Assembly (NCBI GenBank): GCA_026707945.1
Contig: JAPOVV010000074.1
Coordinates: 149,690 to 213,689 of the forward strand
Direction: 5' to 3'
From: Gammaproteobacteria bacterium
GTDB lineage: Bacteria > Pseudomonadota > Gammaproteobacteria > Pseudomonadales > Azotimanducaceae
Length of the DNA stretch: 64,000 bases
The position numbers were made by a program, and so were the translations under genes. The number at the start of each line of letters is the position of its first letter. The first letter of the stretch is position 1. The notes below the pieces were generated by a model that made no database searches, had not been told where the DNA came from, and was given only the letters and a program-made list of their open reading frames with translations. Below, piece after piece: positions 1 through 11,581 of the stretch.

Positions 1-370
1 CTTGTTGTTGTTGTTCGCGCCGTACTTCATCCAGTCGTTCTGGCGAACAGAAGCATTTAAACGCCCCACCCGTCTCGATCAGTTCATTTGCATGGGTTTC
101 GTATGTCTTTAGACGTTCACTAACGCGGTACGGTCCGTGTGCCCCGCCAATATCTGGCCCTTCATTCCACTGTAGGTTCAGCCATTTCAAAGCATCCAGA
201 ATATCGGTTTCTGACTGCTTAGAGCTTCGTGCCGCGTCGGAATCCTCAATGCGAAGGATGAAGTCCCCGTCCTGCTGCTCTGCAAACGCTTTATTAAACA
301 GCGCGATGTATGCGGTGCCTAGGTGAGGCATACCTGTTGGCGACGGCGCGATGCGCGTTCTAACGGACAT
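1..370 (-). CDS. gltX: Glutamyl-tRNA synthetase, N-terminal part (cut by window edge)
   Basis: Charges tRNA-Glu with glutamate in the cytoplasm. About 123 codons are visible, starting from an ATG at 370. The N-terminus reads [17 protein letters not shown], the class I synthetase signature in which HLGT stands for the HIGH box, followed by LRIEDSD, the conserved motif around the glutamate/ATP pocket. Near the edge GPYRVSERL and FKCFCSPE match the GluRS family rather than the shorter tRNA-Asp-modifying GluQ. The KMSKS motif and anticodon-binding domain lie outside the window. It sits 53 nt beyond lptG on the same strand and could be read through from lptF-lptG, but this cannot be shown. Confidence 0.93.
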   Translation of the reverse strand, partial: MSVRTRIAPSPTGMPHLGTAYIALFNKAFAEQQDGDFILRIEDSDAARSSKQSETDILDALKWLNLQWNEGPDIGGAHGPYRVSERLKTYETHANELIETGGAFKCFCSPERLDEVRREQQQQ

Positions 371-423
371 ACGACGGGTCTAACGGTGGCGACCGATTAT
401 AGAAAGAGGTTCGATTTTCGACG

Positions 424-1470
424 TTATCGGATTCGATGGAGTAAGACCAATCCGATCGTCCAAACCATCAAAATAGGAACGCTGATGGCGACTGCTGGCG
501 GGAGTGCGAATACGACCGTAACGGGGGCGACCAAGGTTTGGAAATAGTGAAATGCAAAACCTACCGCAATTCCGAAGGTTAGACGAGCGCCCATCCCCAT
601 TTCTCGAGTGGAACCCACCACGAATCCAATTGCGATGAGCACCAACCCCAACACACTCAACGGTTTCGTCAGCTTCAACCAGAACTCAATCTGATACTCC
701 GTCGCATCTTCTCCAGCTTCACGAAGATCGTTAATCTGTTCGTACAGCTGCACTAGCGACATCTTTCGAGGTTCAACCGTGAACGCACTCATCAATGAAT
801 CCGCTGAACGCGGCGTTTCCCACGTTGCACTTGGCGGTCGAGTTACCTCAATCCTTCGAGTTTCAATTGACGTGTCTGTTACGTCCTCAAGTTCCCAACC
901 ACCCTCTGCATTTTTTGGTCGAGCGGATCTAGCTTCTCGCACGTGCGTTAAGTTTCCTTCTTCGTTGAGTCGATACTGCGAGACTTCTCGAAGGGTCTCA
1001 CTCGAAGTAATCGAACCGATCCGGGTAAATGTGTCGCTTTCCCTCACCCAGGCGGCGTCAATCGTGCCATCAATGGACGAAGCACCTCTTTCATCGGCAG
1101 CGAATATCAACGGTATTAACGTCTGGGCGAGGATGATCATGAGCACACTCGGTATACAAGCCGATGCGAACAGACGCGTGACTGAGACGCCTGTACTTCG
1201 GAATACCGTTAGTTCGGAATTCGACGACAGGCTGCCCATCCCAATCAGGACACCTAGGAAGACAGCAAACGGCGCAAGTTCCTCGATCTTTCGAGGCATG
1301 GTCCTTACCGTTTGGTCTAGCGCTGCGAGGAATCCGCCTTGCTCTTCTGCGTCCGGAAGTGCATCAAGCAATGTGAACACGAACATCAACAAGCCGCCGC
1401 ACAAGGTCACGACGACCATTGCAAGAAAGGTCGTCTTGCCGATGTACCAGTCCATCAAACGCGTATTCAT
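424..1470 (-). CDS. lptG: LPS export permease LptG
   Basis: Inner-membrane permease of the LptB2FG transporter that extracts lipopolysaccharide and passes it to the periplasmic bridge. The 348-residue length and layout fit the YjgP/YjgQ family: two membrane helices at about 15-37 and 60-80, a further one near 100-125, a large periplasmic beta-jellyroll-like region at about 130-260, then three helices to the C-terminus. The N-terminus MDWYIGKTTFLA is typical of LptG. Its ATG overlaps the lptF stop in an ATGA arrangement, which implies coupled translation. LptA, LptC and the ATPase LptB are not in the window. Confidence 0.93.
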   Translation of the reverse strand: MNTRLMDWYIGKTTFLAMVVVTLCGGLLMFVFTLLDALPDAEEQGGFLAALDQTVRTMPRKIEELAPFAVFLGVLIGMGSLSSNSELTVFRSTGVSVTRLFASACIPSVLMIILAQTLIPLIFAADERGASSIDGTIDAAWVRESDTFTRIGSITSSETLREVSQYRLNEEGNLTHVREARSARPKNAEGGWELEDVTDTSIETRRIEVTRPPSATWETPRSADSLMSAFTVEPRKMSLVQLYEQINDLREAGEDATEYQIEFWLKLTKPLSVLGLVLIAIGFVVGSTREMGMGARLTFGIAVGFAFHYFQTLVAPVTVVFALPPAVAISVPILMVWTIGLVLLHRIR

Positions 1471-2549
1471 ACGGGTCGCCAGTTCCTGCGCATGAGGTAT
1501 ATTCCGATAAGACCCATCAATAGATGAACGGGCCAGAATCCAATGACAGACAACGTCGCGCTATTCTGCAATTGATTCATCGACCCCAAGATCAATCCGT
1601 AATACGCGACAAAAATCAACAACCCAGGTAGGATCTTTCCGAAACGACCAGAGCGCGGCTTGATGCGCCCGAGACCCACAGCGATAAAGGAGACGATGAA
1701 GGTCATGGTGGGCATGGCTAATCGCCAATGCCACTCCAGGCGTTGTTTTGGATCGTTGGGATCGAGTTGTGTCGAAGGGATGCGCGAAGGGTCATCTCGC
1801 AACTGGGTCACCGCTTCGATTTCAATTCGTTGCGTCATGGCATCGAATGACGCGACGCTATAACCTCGATCTGATTCATCTTGTGTGTAACGTCGACCCG
1901 ACGATAGTTCGAGATAGCGTGCACCAGTTTCGGGATCAACGTAGTACTGACCTCGATCAGCCAAAATCGTGGTGTCAGACGTGGGTGTCCTTTGTTGCAG
2001 AAATACGTCGCCTACCGTCATTGCTTCACGGTCAACCTGCCCCATGTAGCTCACGCGTTGGCCGTCATCAAAGGTACGGAACGTGTCGGGTTTGATGACG
2101 TCAAACTCGCTGACGACCTCCTGTGACGTAATGACCTCAAGAAACGTCGCGCGGGCGTCCGGGGTCACCACGAAACTGAAGTAAGCGATAAACGCAACGA
2201 CCGGTATGACAACCCACCCGAGCCACGAGAGTAACCGCAACGGACCCACATTGGCGATCTGGAAGATCGGCATCTCACTATCGGCATCCAAGCGACCGAT
2301 CGTGAGCAATATGGAAAGATATAAACTGAAGGGGATAACGATTTGAAGGAAGTCAGGCATCTTGAGCGCCAGCACCAACCACAAGACCTCCGGAGCAAGC
2401 TCGCCTGCTGCAGCGTCCTGTAAATAGCCTGTAAAGCGACTGCCAAGGCTGATGAGCATGAGGACGAAGAACACTACCGCGAACACAGCCACGAGTTCGC
2501 GGAGACAGTACTTTGGCGCAATGCCAACGTCAATCATGTCGAATAGCAC
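1467..2549 (-). CDS. lptF: LPS export permease LptF
   Basis: Partner permease of LptG in the LPS exporter. About 360 residues with the family topology: N-terminal helices near 20-40, 55-75 and 100-125, a periplasmic beta-rich region, then C-terminal helices from about 275. The C-terminal half includes a GRIKPRSGRFGKILPG loop characteristic of YjgP proteins. The call from 2549 uses GTG; an ATG at 2537 is an alternative, and AAGGGAG at 2552-2558 is not ideally spaced for either. First gene of the lptF-lptG operon, divergent from holC across about 160 bp that would hold both promoters. Confidence 0.92.
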   Translation of the reverse strand: MLFDMIDVGIAPKYCLRELVAVFAVVFFVLMLISLGSRFTGYLQDAAAGELAPEVLWLVLALKMPDFLQIVIPFSLYLSILLTIGRLDADSEMPIFQIANVGPLRLLSWLGWVVIPVVAFIAYFSFVVTPDARATFLEVITSQEVVSEFDVIKPDTFRTFDDGQRVSYMGQVDREAMTVGDVFLQQRTPTSDTTILADRGQYYVDPETGARYLELSSGRRYTQDESDRGYSVASFDAMTQRIEIEAVTQLRDDPSRIPSTQLDPNDPKQRLEWHWRLAMPTMTFIVSFIAVGLGRIKPRSGRFGKILPGLLIFVAYYGLILGSMNQLQNSATLSVIGFWPVHLLMGLIGIYLMRRNWRPV

Positions 2550-2707
2550 GCTCCCTTGTTCAATTTAGAAGCTGGATCGTTACCGACCACGTCGATCTAT
2601 CTCGAATGCGATGTAACGTTTGGTGTAGAACTTCGAATTGTCCTTCACTATAGCGGCGACCATTAGCGAAAATTAACGAATCCGGGTTGCCATGTTAGAC
2701 CAACGAA

Positions 2708-3148
2708 TTGAAGAATGACGTCGAACTCGCAAACGTGAGTTTTTATCGACTCGATCGGGTCGACCTAGATGGGAAGTTCAAAACTGCTTGTCGTCTCGCA
2801 TCGCAGGCGTATGAGAGGTCAAAGTCGGTGTTTATTTTGACGGCTAACGAGGAAGACTCCCAGAAAATGGATCAGTTGCTTTGGGATTTCCCTTCCAATC
2901 GCTTCATTCCGCACGTACAACGCGCGGAAAAGCCTTCCCATCACAATCTCGTGCGCATTCATCATCAGTTACCCGAAGACAGTCACTACGTGCTCATTAA
3001 CCTAACTGATCAAGCGGTCGCGATCGCCGGAAAACTCGAACGCATTTTTGAGATTACGATGCCTAGTGAAGCTGATTCCGCACGCGCTCGCCAGAATCAC
3101 TACGAACAGTTAAACTGCACTGTTCAAACCCACTCGATAAAAATCTGA
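2708..3148 (+). CDS. holC: DNA polymerase III chi subunit HolC
   Basis: Accessory subunit of the clamp-loader complex that links it to single-strand binding protein. The 146 residues match HolC in order: FYRLDRVDLDGKFKTACRLA near the start, KSVFILTANEEDSQKMDQLLWD, the FIPH motif, then NLTDQAVAIAGKLERIFEI and a C-terminal basic RQNHY segment. The best start is unclear: TTG at 2708 or GTG at 2735, which would begin at the usual SFYRLD strand; neither has a good ribosome site. In many gammaproteobacteria holC lies between pepA and valS beside lptFG. Here pepA is missing and valS lies 4.6 kb further, so the ancestral block looks expanded. Confidence 0.85.
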   Translation: MKNDVELANVSFYRLDRVDLDGKFKTACRLASQAYERSKSVFILTANEEDSQKMDQLLWDFPSNRFIPHVQRAEKPSHHNLVRIHHQLPEDSHYVLINLTDQAVAIAGKLERIFEITMPSEADSARARQNHYEQLNCTVQTHSIKI

Positions 3149-3165
3149 AAGAGAGATTATTTGGC

Positions 3166-4260
3166 ATGAGAGTTGTCGATCCAATCAATCGAGTTCAAGG
3201 CGATTTCTTCTTTCGAGACGAACATAAACTCGATTTAAACAGTCCCGAACGTGAAATGATCGTTGCGGCATTAGGTAAAGCGCCTTTACAGTGGGAAGGC
3301 TCGCCAAACACGCAACGGATGCGTGAGATTCTCAGCCAGCATCCACGTGTGTTAGAGACGATTGGACCACGTCTGCTCAACACCATTGTCGGCATGAAAG
3401 GTTGTGGCCCAGCCATCGCGTTTCTTCTTGAGCACGACGTGCCGTTTGAGATGGCTCAAGACGTCTACAACCCAATGCACGAAGGCGCATGGTGCGATGC
3501 GGTGGACTCGCTACAAGCACTATTCGAATCAGGCGTCGTCGACGCAACGAGTGTGTCCGTCGAGAAACCTCACCTCGGGTGGCCAGACAACATTTCGCTC
3601 ATGTATTGGGCTGCATATCGCGGCTCTGTACCGATGGCGGAACTGCTCATCAAGTACGGTGTTGGCAAACACCATGAACTACGAATGAAGAGTAACGGCG
3701 AACGCGGGGAAACATCGCTACAGGAATCCGTGTCGCCGCCAAAACTCGGAGCGCAGGAGGACCACCTTAAAGTCGCGCAACTGTTGATCGATGATGGTGC
3801 GTACTACGACATTGGTTCCGCGAGCGCTTTAAATGATGTAACGCGTGTTGAAGCGCTGATAGCGGAAGACGCAACCATAGCGCACAAAGCGTTGGAGTTT
3901 GATATGACCGCGTTGCATTGGTCCGCACGAGCCGGCGCAGTAGAGGTCACGCGGTTGCTACTCAAGAATAGCGCTGATCCAAACGCGCTCAATCGTTCAC
4001 ACAGGACCCCGATTCAGCTTGCAGCAGAGATGAATCAAGCGGATATCGTGAACTTACTCGCAGAAGCAGATGCGGACTTGAATACGCAAGATAAGAAAGG
4101 ACGCACACCGTTGCACCGTGCTACCTATGAAGGTAAGGTAGAAGCCGCCGAAGCGCTATTGGCTAACGGCGCTGACCCAAGTGTCACGAATAAGAATGGG
4201 AAGACCGCCTTCGAAATCGCGCGCAAAGAGGCCAAAATCTTCAAAAACGCCTTGTCGTAG
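3166..4260 (+). CDS. Ankyrin-repeat protein
   Basis: 364 residues without signal peptide or membrane helix, so cytoplasmic. The C-terminal 120 residues hold three clear ankyrin repeats (TALHWSARAGAVEVTRLLLK, TPIQLAAEMNQADIVNLLAE, TPLHRATYEGKVEAAEALLA, each followed by an N/D-P-type turn). Two more divergent repeats can be read at about 140-165 and 195-215. The N-terminal ~110 residues (VDPINRVQGDFFFRDEHKLD, then helical) are not a family I recognise. It starts 17 nt after holC and is probably cotranscribed with it. Ankyrin repeats bind proteins; no partner is suggested by the sequence. Confidence 0.8.
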   Translation: MRVVDPINRVQGDFFFRDEHKLDLNSPEREMIVAALGKAPLQWEGSPNTQRMREILSQHPRVLETIGPRLLNTIVGMKGCGPAIAFLLEHDVPFEMAQDVYNPMHEGAWCDAVDSLQALFESGVVDATSVSVEKPHLGWPDNISLMYWAAYRGSVPMAELLIKYGVGKHHELRMKSNGERGETSLQESVSPPKLGAQEDHLKVAQLLIDDGAYYDIGSASALNDVTRVEALIAEDATIAHKALEFDMTALHWSARAGAVEVTRLLLKNSADPNALNRSHRTPIQLAAEMNQADIVNLLAEADADLNTQDKKGRTPLHRATYEGKVEAAEALLANGADPSVTNKNGKTAFEIARKEAKIFKNALS

Positions 4261-4329
4261 CGGGACCGAGTTAGCCTCATATCCATCGCCGACTCAGGCT
4301 GCAGACTAAAGACCGGTATCAAATCTCGA

Positions 4330-5235
4330 CTAATTCGATCGGGTGAATGATTTGCGGAAGAACTGCGAGAGTGTTTGAAAATCTCGCGTGCGTGACGATG
4401 TTGAACGCCAAGCAACACCGATCCGGCGGAACGCGGGTAACTTAGTTCGCGATAGCGACACGTTCGCACCACTTGTAATCGCCGCATCAACAGCAAGTTT
4501 CGGAATTAGCGCAACACCAATACCCGCTGCAACCATCTGCACCAACGTATGCAAACTCGTCGCCTCAAACGGACTAGAGTTACCCAAATTACGATCATGA
4601 CAGAATTCAAGGGTTTGATCGCGCAGACAGTGACCCTCTTCTAGCAACATCAGCTGGTCCATGTCGAGTGTATCAAGATCTACGACCGATCTGCCAGCCA
4701 GCGGATGATCACGAGCACAAGCGAAGAGCAGTTCATCTTCGAAAATAATCTCGACACAAAAATCGCGAGTGTCGAACGGCAATGCAATGACGGCAAGATC
4801 CAGTTCGCCTTCTGCGAGTCGAGCAAGTAATTGAAGCGTCCGGTCTTCCCTTAAGAACAGCTTCAAAGATTGAAAATTCGAACGGATCGGCGGCATCACT
4901 TTCGGCAGGAAAAATGGACCGATCGTCGGAATGACGCCTAACCGAATCTCTCCGGACATGGGTGCGCGACTCGCTCTCGCGATATCCATCACGTCCTCGG
5001 CATCGCGCAAAAGCACGCGTGCTCGTTCGGCGATCCTCTCACCAACGCGCGTCAACATCACTTGACGATTCGTGCGTTCTGCGACCTCAATCTCAAGGAC
5101 GGTCTCGAGGTCACGAATCCCAGCGCTTAATGTTGATTGCGTAATAAAGCAACGTTCTGCCGCTCGCCCAAAGTGGCGTGTTTCTGCTAGCGCAACCAAA
5201 TACTGAAGCTGCTTCAGAGTAGGCAGTCGCTTCAC
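4330..5235 (-). CDS. oxyR: Hydrogen peroxide-inducible regulator OxyR
   Basis: LysR-type redox sensor and activator. The N-terminal winged helix-turn-helix (about 4-62) contains AETRHFGRAAERCFITQSTL. The effector domain carries the disulfide pair of OxyR: GHCLRDQTLEFC, Cys203 and Cys212, equivalent to Cys199 and Cys208 of E. coli. The start is a GTG at 5235 because AAAGGAG lies 7 nt upstream and the product (301 aa) then begins VKRLPTLKQLQYL as in known OxyR; reading on to 5325 would add 30 unsupported residues inside the katG control region. Divergent from katG, a classical OxyR target. Confidence 0.94.
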   Translation of the reverse strand: MKRLPTLKQLQYLVALAETRHFGRAAERCFITQSTLSAGIRDLETVLEIEVAERTNRQVMLTRVGERIAERARVLLRDAEDVMDIARASRAPMSGEIRLGVIPTIGPFFLPKVMPPIRSNFQSLKLFLREDRTLQLLARLAEGELDLAVIALPFDTRDFCVEIIFEDELLFACARDHPLAGRSVVDLDTLDMDQLMLLEEGHCLRDQTLEFCHDRNLGNSSPFEATSLHTLVQMVAAGIGVALIPKLAVDAAITSGANVSLSRTKLPAFRRIGVAWRSTSSRTRDFQTLSQFFRKSFTRSN

Positions 5236-5264
5236 CTGAAACTCCTTTCTACGTTCGTTTTTTC

Positions 5265-5289
5265 CGATTGATACAACAATTATTAATCG
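5265..5289. promoter_or_regulatory. Probable OxyR operator between oxyR and katG
   Basis: A 25-bp inverted repeat: CGATTGATA, 7-bp spacer, TATTAATCG, with 8 of 9 positions symmetrical. It has the ATA-N7-TAT core and T-N11-A-like geometry of a LysR-type half-site and ends 1 bp before the katG -35 element, the position from which OxyR contacts RNA polymerase. It lies 30 bp upstream of the oxyR start, so could also repress oxyR. OxyR usually covers two such sites; a second one is not obvious. Confidence 0.65.
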
Positions 5290-5290
5290 T

Positions 5291-5319
5291 TTTACTAAAA
5301 CGAGAGCTTCCTCTATGCT
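5291..5319 (+). promoter_or_regulatory. Sigma-70-type promoter of katG
   Basis: TTTACT at 5291-5296 and TATGCT at 5314-5319 separated by 17 bp. The katG start follows at 5361 with TAAGGGG (5348-5354) as ribosome site, so the leader would be about 35 nt. Confidence 0.6.
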
Positions 5320-5357
5320 TAACATGTCAAACTGAATAACATCAACTTAAGGGGTAA

Positions 5358-7544
<2,187 letters not shown>

Positions 7545-7551
7545 CGCTTTA

Positions 7552-7597
7552 GAAACCGGTCCGCGAATGCATCATCGCGGACCGGTTTCGTTTTTTT
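7552..7597 (+). terminator. Intrinsic terminator of katG
   Basis: A perfect 15-bp stem (GAAACCGGTCCGCGA at 7552-7566 with its complement at 7575-7589), an 8-nt loop, then G and seven T residues (7591-7597). It begins 8 nt after the katG stop. Confidence 0.93.
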
Positions 7598-7699
7598 GGC
7601 ACTCCATAAAAGCTAACTAACAAGCGTCGCTATTCAGCTTGATAGAATAGAAGCGCTTTGTTGACTATTCGCGTCAACATCCTTAGTACACACGCCTCA

Positions 7700-7744
7700 C
7701 GACCAGCTCCCACAAGGAGCTTTCTTGTAGGCTACGACTGGTTG
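7700..7744 (+). promoter_or_regulatory. Structured leader of valS
   Basis: CGACCAG (7700-7706) can pair with CTGGTTG (7738-7744), and a 6-bp hairpin AGCTCC-CACAA-GGAGCT (7705-7721) nests with it. A possible promoter lies upstream (TTGACT, 17 bp, TAGTAC, about 7661-7689). No T-run follows, so attenuation is only a guess; the fold could alternatively affect access to the valS start at 7753, which has no clear ribosome site. Confidence 0.3.
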
Positions 7745-7752
7745 CACGAAAC

Positions 7753-10545
7753 ATGAGCAAACAGCCGCAGCTGGATCCTAAATACGATCCACGGCGCATC
7801 GAACAAGACATATACCAAGACTGGGAAGCGAAGGGATATTTCGCTCCACGCGGAAACGGAAAACCGTATTCCATCGTCATTCCGCCGCCGAACGTCACCG
7901 GTACATTGCACCTGGGACATGGGTTTCAGCACACGATCATGGATCTGCTGATTCGTTTTCACCGGATGGATGGACGTGAAACGCTTTGGCAAACAGGTAC
8001 GGATCACGCGGGTATCGCGACCCAAATGGTCGTTACCGAACAGCTGCGTGCGGCCGGCACCTCCCCCACAGAACTAGGTCGTGATGAATTCACCAACCGG
8101 GTATGGGAGTGGCGCGACCAAGCCGGCGGGACCATCACAGAGCAAATGCGGCGCATCGGTTCATCGGTCGACTGGGCTCGCGAAAGGTTCACCATGGATG
8201 AAGGCTTTAGTCGTGCCGTCCTTGAAGTCTTCGTAAGGCTCTACGAAGATGGACTCATCTATCGAGGCAAGCGGCTGGTTAACTGGGATCCAAGTATGGA
8301 AACCGCCTTGTCGGACCTCGAGGTCATCAGCGAGGACGAGAAAGGTTCGTTATGGCATCTACGCTACCCGCTCGCGAATGGCGCGCATACGAAAGATGGC
8401 AAGGACTACCTAGTTGTAGCCACTACCCGTCCTGAAACGATGTTGGGTGACACGGGGGTCGCAGTTCACCCCGATGACGAACGCTATCAAGATCTAATTG
8501 GCAAGACGGTGACCCTGCCTCTCGTAGGTCGCGAGCTGCCGATCATCGCCGACGACTACGTCGATCCTGAATTCGGTACAGGTTGTCTAAAGATCACACC
8601 TGCACACGACTTTAATGACAACGAAATCGGCGCTCGACACGATCTTGAGCTGATCAATATCTTCACCAGTACTGCTACCTTGAACGAAAACGTTCCCGAA
8701 CAGTTCGGAGGAATGGATCGTTTTACTGCCCGTGAAGAGGTCATTTCTCAGCTCGACTCACTTGGGTTGTTAGAACTGCAGGAAGACTACACCGTCCAAA
8801 TCCCTCGCGGCGAACGGTCCGGCGAGGTCTTGGAACCATGGCTCACTGACCAATGGTTCGTCGCAATTAAGGAACTCGCAGAACCTGCAATCGAAGCGGT
8901 GGAAAGCGGTCAAATACGTTTCGAACCAAAACGATGGGAGAACGTCTACTTCAGCTGGATGCGAGAAATCAAGGACTGGGCTATCAGTCGCCAACTATGG
9001 TGGGGTCACCAGATACCAGCCTGGTATGACGATGAAGGCAATGTCTATGTTGCTCGTAATGAGCAGGACGCTCGCGCAAAACATCAGATTGATGACGCGA
9101 CGTCGCTCACGCGAGATCCCGACGTACTCGATACGTGGTTTTCAAGCGCTTTATGGACGTTTGCCACCATGGGTTGGCCTGATGAAACGCCGGACTTGAG
9201 CAGATTTCACCCAACCGATGTACTCGTGACAGGTCACGACATCATTTTCTTCTGGGTCGCTCGGATGATCATGATGACGCTTCGATTCACCGGTGACGTG
9301 CCGTTTAAACAGGTCTTTGTTCATGGGTTAGTGCGCGACAGGCACGGCCAAAAAATGACGAAAACTAAAGGCAACGGCCTTGATCCGATCGACGTGATCG
9401 ACGGCGTCACGTGTGACGACCTCGTCTCAAAGCGAACGGCAAATCTCACGCAAGCAAGTTTGGCCGAAAAAATCGCTGGCGATACCAGTCGAGATTTCCC
9501 AGACGGAATTCCCGCATACGGTACGGATGCACTTCGCTTTACATTCAGTGCGATCGCATCACCTGGACAAAGCAGTTACCCATTTGACCTTCAGCAAGTT
9601 GAGGGTTATCACTTCTTCTGTAATAAGCTGTGGAACGCGACGAAATTCGTTCTCTCGAACGTGGATGCCGATTTTCGTGCGACTCAGAATCACGGGGGTT
9701 TGGCAGACCGATGGATCAAGTCGCAACTAAGGCGCGTCATCCAAGCGTCTAGACAAGCGCTCACTAGCTATCGGTTTGACCGATATGCGCAACAACTCTA
9801 CCAATTTGCATGGCACGAATACTGCGACTGGTATCTCGAACTCACAAAACCTGTCTTATTCAATGAAGACAAAGAATCGGAGTCATACGTTGCAGCACAG
9901 TCCACATTGGTCGTCGTGCTCGAGTCGCTCGTTCGGTTACTTCACCCGTTAGTCCCCTACATTACTGAGACCATTTGGCAACAGATCGCGCCACTTTGCG
10001 ACAATCACTCCGAAAGTGTCATGCTCGCCGAATACCCAGCGGAAGATGATTTTCAACTAGACGAACAAGCGGAACGAGCGATCGCTTGGCTCCAAGAAGT
10101 CGTGACCGCAATCCGCAACCTACGCAGTGCACGTCAGATACCACCGGGGAACCAAGTTACAGTCCAAATTACGGGTCATAACGACTCGGATCGCGAATTC
10201 GCCGACGTCACTCAAGTACCCCTCGCCCGGCTTGCCAAAGTTCGCGAGCTGGAGCTTATCGACGGCGGTATCGCCCCGATTGGATCAACGCAAGTCGTAG
10301 GCAATCTGAGTATCACATTGCCTTTCGAAGACGACGCGGAACGTCAAGCAGAATCTAAACGACTTCAGAAGGAAGTCGACCGATTGGATTCAGAACTTAC
10401 GCGTTCCCTTGATAAACTCAATAACGAGAACTTTGTCTCCCGAGCACCAGCAGATGTCGTCGAGAAGGAGCGTGAGCGTCAATCCACGTATGAATCGCAG
10501 CTACGAGTACTTCGGGAGCAGCTGAATACGATCGGCGCTGATTGA
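7753..10545 (+). CDS. valS: Valyl-tRNA synthetase
   Basis: Charges tRNA-Val in the cytoplasm. 930 residues, near the usual ~950. PPPNVTGTLHLGHGFQ holds the HIGH box (HLGH, residues 53-56). The editing domain follows at about 190-330 (TTRPETMLGDTGVAVHP). The second signature reads KMTKTKGNG at about 534-542, where most bacterial ValS have KMSKSKGNV, a conservative change. The anticodon-binding domain contains WHEYCDWYLELTKP, and the last ~65 residues form the charged coiled-coil arm typical of ValS. It stands alone, between the katG terminator and a convergent oxidoreductase gene. Confidence 0.96.
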   Translation: MSKQPQLDPKYDPRRIEQDIYQDWEAKGYFAPRGNGKPYSIVIPPPNVTGTLHLGHGFQHTIMDLLIRFHRMDGRETLWQTGTDHAGIATQMVVTEQLRAAGTSPTELGRDEFTNRVWEWRDQAGGTITEQMRRIGSSVDWARERFTMDEGFSRAVLEVFVRLYEDGLIYRGKRLVNWDPSMETALSDLEVISEDEKGSLWHLRYPLANGAHTKDGKDYLVVATTRPETMLGDTGVAVHPDDERYQDLIGKTVTLPLVGRELPIIADDYVDPEFGTGCLKITPAHDFNDNEIGARHDLELINIFTSTATLNENVPEQFGGMDRFTAREEVISQLDSLGLLELQEDYTVQIPRGERSGEVLEPWLTDQWFVAIKELAEPAIEAVESGQIRFEPKRWENVYFSWMREIKDWAISRQLWWGHQIPAWYDDEGNVYVARNEQDARAKHQIDDATSLTRDPDVLDTWFSSALWTFATMGWPDETPDLSRFHPTDVLVTGHDIIFFWVARMIMMTLRFTGDVPFKQVFVHGLVRDRHGQKMTKTKGNGLDPIDVIDGVTCDDLVSKRTANLTQASLAEKIAGDTSRDFPDGIPAYGTDALRFTFSAIASPGQSSYPFDLQQVEGYHFFCNKLWNATKFVLSNVDADFRATQNHGGLADRWIKSQLRRVIQASRQALTSYRFDRYAQQLYQFAWHEYCDWYLELTKPVLFNEDKESESYVAAQSTLVVVLESLVRLLHPLVPYITETIWQQIAPLCDNHSESVMLAEYPAEDDFQLDEQAERAIAWLQEVVTAIRNLRSARQIPPGNQVTVQITGHNDSDREFADVTQVPLARLAKVRELELIDGGIAPIGSTQVVGNLSITLPFEDDAERQAESKRLQKEVDRLDSELTRSLDKLNNENFVSRAPADVVEKERERQSTYESQLRVLREQLNTIGAD

Positions 10546-10600
10546 TCGTCTTTTGAGCTAGACTATTCCGAGAAGACCGTTTCTAAAGTGAGCGGCCTAG

Positions 10601-11581
10601 TCAAGCCGATTCGTTGACGAGTACAACCTTGCCGATTGTTTGATCTGTACGCAATAGATCGTGAGCTTCTTGCGCATGTTCAATAGGAATGGTGTGATCG
10701 ACAATCGCGTTCACGTCGCCCGCTTCGATGCGAGGCCAGACGCGTTCACGCAACTGCGCCATGACCTTCGATTTCGCCTCGATTGAACGAGCTCGAAGCG
10801 TGGATCCAATGACCCGTTGCCGTTTTACCATCATTTGGCCGAGAGGTAACGTCGCATCCGCGCCTCCCATCAAGCCGATAATCACTATTCGCCCATCAAC
10901 CGCTAGGCTGCGCAAATTCCGCTCTAAATAGCGACCTCCTACCGGGTCGAGTATGACGTCGACACCCATACCACCCGTCCATTCAAGTATGCGTGCTTCG
11001 AAGTCCTCGACACGACGATTACACCCTGCGGTCGCTCCCAACTTCTGACAAGCCCGGACCTTTGCGTCAAAGCCAACCGTAACAAAGCACGGATTCCCGA
11101 ACGCCTTACAGAGTTGAATCGCTGCGGTTCCAACTCCACTTGCGCCCGAGTGAATGAGCACGCTTTCGCCGACGGACGCATTAGCTTCCATGAAGATGTT
11201 CAGGTAAGCGGTCGCGAAGACTTCGGGTAATGCTGCCGCTTCGATTAACGTGAGGCGTTCGGGTTTGGGTAACACCTGACCAGCGGGTACATTGACGTAT
11301 TCAGCATACCCACCACCCGACAATAGCGCACACACCTCGTCGCCGACCTCGAACGTACCGACCTGGGAACCAACCTCAACAACAGTCCCGCTGCACTCGA
11401 GTCCAAGTATGTTCGACGCGCCGGGTGGGGGCGGATAGCCACCCGCAACTTGAGATAAGTCCGCACGATTGATCGCTGTCGCGCTAACTTCGATCAGGAC
11501 TTCTCCGAATCCTGGTGATGGTTTATCTGTTTGTCGCCAGACTAGCCTCTCGTCAACAATTTCAATCGCATGCATCACCAT
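10601..11581 (-). CDS. NAD(P)H quinone oxidoreductase, zinc-independent MDR family
   Basis: Medium-chain reductase of the QOR/PIG3 type. The N-terminal GroES-like domain has AINRADLSQVAGGYPPPPGA and LGLECSGTVVEVG. The nucleotide-binding fold follows with HSGASGVGTAAIQL and DVILDPVGGRYLERNL. Zinc-binding Cys/His of alcohol dehydrogenases are missing, which points to NAD(P)H-dependent quinone or enone reduction; the substrate is unknown. The ATG at 11575 overlaps the hisF TGA (TGATG), while an ATG two codons earlier (11581) is also open. Close coupling to hisF suggests cotranscription with hisH-hisF, without a clear functional link. Confidence 0.85.
   Translation of the reverse strand: MVMHAIEIVDERLVWRQTDKPSPGFGEVLIEVSATAINRADLSQVAGGYPPPPGASNILGLECSGTVVEVGSQVGTFEVGDEVCALLSGGGYAEYVNVPAGQVLPKPERLTLIEAAALPEVFATAYLNIFMEANASVGESVLIHSGASGVGTAAIQLCKAFGNPCFVTVGFDAKVRACQKLGATAGCNRRVEDFEARILEWTGGMGVDVILDPVGGRYLERNLRSLAVDGRIVIIGLMGGADATLPLGQMMVKRQRVIGSTLRARSIEAKSKVMAQLRERVWPRIEAGDVNAIVDHTIPIEHAQEAHDLLRTDQTIGKVVLVNESA

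Noticed and set aside
779..1495. 238-codon plus-strand frame opposite lptG
   Set aside because: Antisense shadow of lptG; no protein features beyond mirrored composition.
2692..2718. Short frame MLDQRIEE overlapping the holC start
   Set aside because: Only 8 codons, no ribosome site; overlaps but does not explain the unusual holC start.
9341..9380. KMTKT instead of KMSKS in ValS
   Set aside because: Conservative variation; the rest of the enzyme is normal, so no functional change is suggested.
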